From: an uncultured Collinsella sp.
GTDB taxonomy: Bacteria > Actinomycetota > Coriobacteriia > Coriobacteriales > Coriobacteriaceae
DNA: 7,174 nucleotides
Reading direction: 5' to 3'
Assembly: GCA_902494465.1 (NCBI GenBank)
Contig: CABUTH010000099.1
Coordinates: 1 to 7,174 of the forward strand
Made by a program: the position numbers and the translations under genes. Below the pieces are notes generated by a model. That model worked only from the letters and a program-made list of their open reading frames with translations, was not told where the DNA came from and made no database searches. Below are positions 5,088 through 7,174 of this stretch, one piece after another. Each line of letters starts with the position of its first letter. Positions within the stretch are counted from its first letter, which is position 1.

Positions 5088-6663
5088 TTAGGCGCCGTAT
5101 GGGTTGCGGTCGCGTTCGATGCGTTGGCGGATATGGGCGTACTCGATAATCAACAGCACCAGCAGTAGGGCCATGATGGCTAGGTAGCTCACGACGGCGC
5201 CCATCAGGCCGAGCAGATTGATTAGAATCACCGGCAGCACCACGCTTACGGCGAAGCAGATCAGGTAGACCTTGGTGGCGTCGCCGGCATGGCGCAGCAC
5301 CGTGATGATGGCGTAGATAAAGTCGATGGCCGCGGTGATGCCGCCGGCGACGACCATCAGCAGCGCCAATGTGCGGTAGCGCTCGAAGTTGAGGCCGTAC
5401 ATATAGCTCATGAGGGGAATGCCGGGACCGGCCATAAATGCGGCGCACACGCCGGTGATGACCACGATCAGCGCCATAACGGCAACAATAATCAGGTCAA
5501 AGCGACGACGCTTGCGAGGATTAGCCCAAATGCTCGACAAGCGCAGGAGCTGCGGTTTATAGACAAATCCAATGCTCAACAGAATAGCCTGGGCTGGAAA
5601 AAACAGGGCATTAAAGTACAGCTGGTATTTGTAGGCCAGTGTTCCTTCCATCACAAACTTGGGCATGCTTTCGATAAGGTTGAACAGGAATAGCGCGCCA
5701 AAGAGTGGGGCGCACTGGACAAACAGGTGGCCGACCTCGCGCAGGCTCACGCGGCGCGATTTTTTCGGTTTCGAGCTGGGCGAGCGGCGCGGTGACCAGC
5801 ACGAGCGAGGCGATCGCGGCGACGCCCATGGCCATGGCGGCGATGGGCATGCTGCGCGTGAGGAACAGTGCCACGCTAAAGACCGCGATGACGCCGGCGG
5901 AACGCAGCGTTTGGCTCATGCCGGCCAAATAGAGCTTGTCGGCCTGCTGCAGGCGGCCCTCGTACACGTCGGCGACGCCGTCGATGACCTTGTAGAGGTA
6001 GACCCCAAGGCCGATCGTCGCCATCTGCGCGTCATAGCCGCGGGCGCTGCTGTATACCAGGCCGCATGCCAGTGCGAGCGCTCCGCAGATCCAGCGGTTG
6101 AGCTGGTAGGAGGCAAAGGACGTCATTTCGTCGATGTCCGAGACCTGGAAATTGCGCACGCCGTAGTTGCACGCGATCATGATGAGCGTGCCGGTGACAA
6201 AGGCGATGGAGAATTTGCCAGCCTCCTCGGCGCCCACGAGCTGTGTGGACACGATGGTGAGCAACGGAAACGCCATGCCCCACACGGCGGTGCCCAGGGT
6301 ATTCCAAAGGTAGTCGCGACGGGTGGCGTGATCTTCGTACTCGGCTTCTTGCGTGGAGAAGCCGCCGCCGTAGACGGCTCCGAGCAGGCGGTTCCACCAG
6401 GCATTGACCATGCGGTGGATGGGGCCGGGCTGGCGATCGCGCTCGCGGCGACGGCGTGTGACCTGGCTGCTGTCGGGACCGCCGGCGTTACGCTGGCTTA
6501 GCTCTTGGATTCGTGCGAGCTCCTCGGCGGTGTGCGATGCGGGGAACAGGCCGTTCTCGATGCGTCCGCCCTGCCCGTGCGCCCCGTCCGATACGGTGGG
6601 GTCGGCGACGCCATTGCGGCGGGCGATGGCGCGGCGAATGCTATCGATGGGCGTGATGCTCAA
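5088..6663 (-). pseudogene. Oligosaccharide/polysaccharide flippase (Wzx-like, MATE/MVF-type), frameshifted at an A6 run
   Basis: The product would be a membrane flippase moving lipid-linked glycan units for surface polysaccharide. A TTG start at 6663 is preceded by AAAGGA at 7 nt. An unusual hydrophilic, basic N-terminal region of about 130 residues precedes the hydrophobic segments beginning RRDYLWNTLGTAVWGMAFPL; the motif YGVRNFQVSD is typical of the Gram-positive flippase branch. At residues 300-301 (Glu-Lys, in a run of six A's, plus-strand T's at 5760-5765) the frame is lost: the first frame reads about 50 unrelated residues to a stop at 5611, while the second half (VSLREVGHLFVQCAPLFGAL onward, several membrane segments) continues in the next frame to the TAA at 5088-5090. 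Removing one A restores a 524-residue protein of normal flippase length. The cause may be true mutation, phase variation or a homopolymer base-call error. It stands alone, between convergent and divergent neighbours. Confidence 0.82.
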
Positions 6664-6691
6664 AGCGGAGTCCTTTCTATTGCTGCGCTCT

Positions 6692-6697
6692 AGTATA
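6692..6697 (-). promoter_or_regulatory. -10 element of the flippase gene promoter
   Basis: On the minus strand TATACT (5 of 6 matches to TATAAT) lies 29 nt before the TTG start, giving a leader of roughly 20 nt that contains the AAAGGA ribosome binding site. The -35 position (about 6715-6720, ACACGA) is poor, so expression may need an activator. This promoter supports the TTG start over any upstream in-frame start. Confidence 0.5.
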
Positions 6698-6724
6698 GAC
6701 GCGACGGTGTTCGTTCGTGTTTTT

Positions 6725-6737
6725 GAACAGGTTGTTC
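6725..6737. promoter_or_regulatory. GAACA-N3-TGTTC inverted repeat upstream of the flippase promoter
   Basis: GAACA (6725-6729) and TGTTC (6733-6737) are perfect 5-bp arms around GGT, directly upstream of the weak -35 position of the flippase promoter. That is a natural site for an activator or repressor. The half-site spacing is one base longer than a classical Gram-positive LexA box. Confidence 0.3.
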
Positions 6738-6766
6738 GATAATTTCGGCGGCGCCATTCAGTAGAC

Positions 6767-6850
6767 GGCATTTGGGGACGTTCCTTATGTGCCGGCACTT
6801 TGGGAACGTCCCTAAGTGCCGGCATCCGGGGTCGCTCCTTGGTTGTTGCC
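6767..6850. repeat. Tandem array of three REP-like palindromic units
   Basis: Three consecutive units each start GGCA and end TGCC: 6767-6793 (27 nt), 6794-6820 (27 nt) and a diverged 6821-6850 (30 nt). Units 1 and 2 agree at 20 of 27 positions, and each has a central GGGACGTTCC or GGGAACGTCCC core. The junction between them is the perfect palindrome GTGCCGGCAC. Across units 2 and 3 an even longer hairpin forms: TGCCGGCACTT (6790-6800) with AAGTGCCGGCA (6814-6824), then GGGA/TCCC inside. This architecture is typical of REP/BIME elements mobilised by REP-associated tyrosine (Y1) transposases; no such gene is in the window. A further remnant (GTGTCCCTAA) follows near 6861-6870. The array separates the divergent flippase and pckA genes. 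Confidence 0.7.
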
Positions 6851-6925
6851 TGTTCAAGAGTGTCCCTAACGACTAGGCCGCTTGCGTGCGATTTTTGACC
6901 GTTGGGCGGGCGCTTCGCCGTTGCC

Positions 6926-6941
6926 GCAAAAACGTTTTTGC
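6926..6941. promoter_or_regulatory. 16-bp perfect palindrome, candidate LacI/GalR-type operator of pckA
   Basis: GCAAAAACGTTTTTGC is perfectly self-complementary with a central CG, the hallmark of many LacI/GalR-family operators, including catabolite-control sites. It ends 8 nt before a -10-like TACAAC (6950-6955) and therefore covers the place where a -35 would be, 75 nt upstream of the pckA start. Carbon-source control of a gluconeogenic or anaplerotic gene would make biological sense; the regulator is inferred, not seen. Confidence 0.55.
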
Positions 6942-6949
6942 ATATCGGG

Positions 6950-6974
6950 TACAACGGGCTTTACGTGAGTAAAG
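6950..6974 (+). promoter_or_regulatory. Candidate pckA -10 element and leader hairpin
   Basis: TACAAC (6950-6955) matches the -10 consensus at 4 of 6 positions. No good -35 lies 16-18 nt upstream, because that space is occupied by the 16-bp palindrome. Just after it, CTTTAC (6959-6964) and GTAAAG (6969-6974) form a perfect 6-bp stem with a GTGA loop, either near the 5' end of the mRNA or as a second operator-like site. Confidence 0.35.
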
Positions 6975-7015
6975 TGCGCGCCTCGTCCACGTGTCGCGCT
7001 TTTAAAGGAGGCCCC

Positions 7016-7174
7016 ATGCCAGGTATTACCCCTGCAGAAGTTCTGTCCACCTTTGGCATTACGCTGGTCGAAGATCCTGCCGAGAACCAGTCCCGCCTGC
7101 TGGTCGACCTGCCGGCAGCCGAGCTCGTCGAGCACGCCATCCGTCGCAACGAAGGTCGTATGGCCTCCAACGGC
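7016..7174 (+). CDS. pckA: Phosphoenolpyruvate carboxykinase (ATP), N-terminal fragment
   Basis: The first 53 codons are present and the gene runs off the right edge. The ATG at 7016 follows a near-perfect ribosome binding site, AAAGGAGG (7004-7011), with a short 4-nt spacer. The translated start, MPGITPAEVLSTFGI followed by LVEHAIRRNEGRMASNG (37-53), matches what precedes the 'ALvv.TG.rTGRSPkDrf' block in ATP-dependent PEP carboxykinases; that catalytic core is outside the window, so the call rests on the N-terminus alone. The full enzyme interconverts oxaloacetate and ATP with phosphoenolpyruvate, ADP and CO2 in the cytoplasm. In anaerobic fermenters it often runs in the carboxylating direction toward succinate. 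Upstream control is probably through the 16-bp palindrome at 6926-6941. Confidence 0.72.
   Translation, partial: MPGITPAEVLSTFGITLVEDPAENQSRLLVDLPAAELVEHAIRRNEGRMASNG

Noticed and set aside
5091..5750. Independent membrane protein starting at a GTG at 5750
   Set aside because: No ribosome binding site precedes it, and its sequence continues the flippase exactly where the other frame fails, so a frameshifted single gene is the simpler reading.
5758..5767. Programmed ribosomal frameshift at the A6 run
   Set aside because: Restoring the frame needs a +1 shift; the run does not make a classical -1 slippery heptamer in the right phase, and no stimulatory structure was evident. Six A's is also short for transcriptional slippage.
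5659..6501. Plus-strand open frame of 280 codons opposite the flippase gene
   Set aside because: It is rich in His, Asp, Gly and Arg, as is typical of the antisense of GC-rich membrane-protein genes, and has no ribosome binding site or recognisable domain.
6725..6737. LexA (SOS) box
   Set aside because: GAAC and GTTC are separated by 5 bases instead of the 4 of the Gram-positive consensus, and the neighbouring genes are not SOS genes.
6664..6954. In-frame upstream extension of the flippase gene to an ATG at 6954
   Set aside because: It would run antisense through the REP array and the 16-bp palindrome, its sequence is low-quality Arg/Pro/Thr-rich, and the -10 at 6692-6697 and ribosome binding site point to the TTG at 6663.

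Overview
The window reads as chromosome from a high-GC Gram-positive gut bacterium, most likely Collinsella or a close Coriobacteriia relative. This is an inference from the style of the proteins (a pckA-like N-terminus, a Gram-positive type oligosaccharide flippase, an NhaP2-type antiporter with two C-terminal TrkA-C-like domains), from GC-rich codon use and from strong GGAGG-type ribosome binding sites. No rRNA, tRNA, CRISPR array or transposase gene is visible.

Layout. (1) 1-1640, minus strand: a two-gene operon, with a MazG/dCTPase-like nucleotide pyrophosphohydrolase followed by a GIY-YIG nuclease/DUF2075 superfamily-1 helicase fusion that runs off the left edge. The two genes overlap by 8 nt, and this stretch is visibly more A/T-rich than the rest, as expected for an accessory cassette. 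(2) 1753-1944, plus: a 63-residue acidic protein of unknown function. (3) 1974-3575, minus: a CPA1-type K+/H+ antiporter. (4) 3829-4668, plus: a calcineurin-like metallophosphoesterase, divergent from the antiporter across a 253-nt region with palindromes. (5) 4669-5087: a 419-nt gene-free stretch between two converging gene ends, unusually rich in inverted repeats. (6) 5088-6663, minus: a polysaccharide flippase gene broken into two frames at an A6 run. (7) 6664-7015: an intergenic region with the flippase promoter, a tandem array of REP-like palindromes and a 16-bp perfect palindrome upstream of pckA. (8) 7016 to the right edge, plus: the start of ATP-type phosphoenolpyruvate carboxykinase.

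How they work together. The antiporter, phosphatase, flippase and pckA look like separate single-gene housekeeping or envelope units. Only the MazG-like/helicase pair looks functionally coupled; a nucleotide-clearing enzyme plus a nuclease-helicase is a plausible but unproven phage-defence or nucleic-acid-stress module. The best leads for new biology are that pair, the structured elements at 4708-4812 and 4884-5006, the REP array with its palindrome in front of pckA, and the homopolymer frameshift in the flippase.
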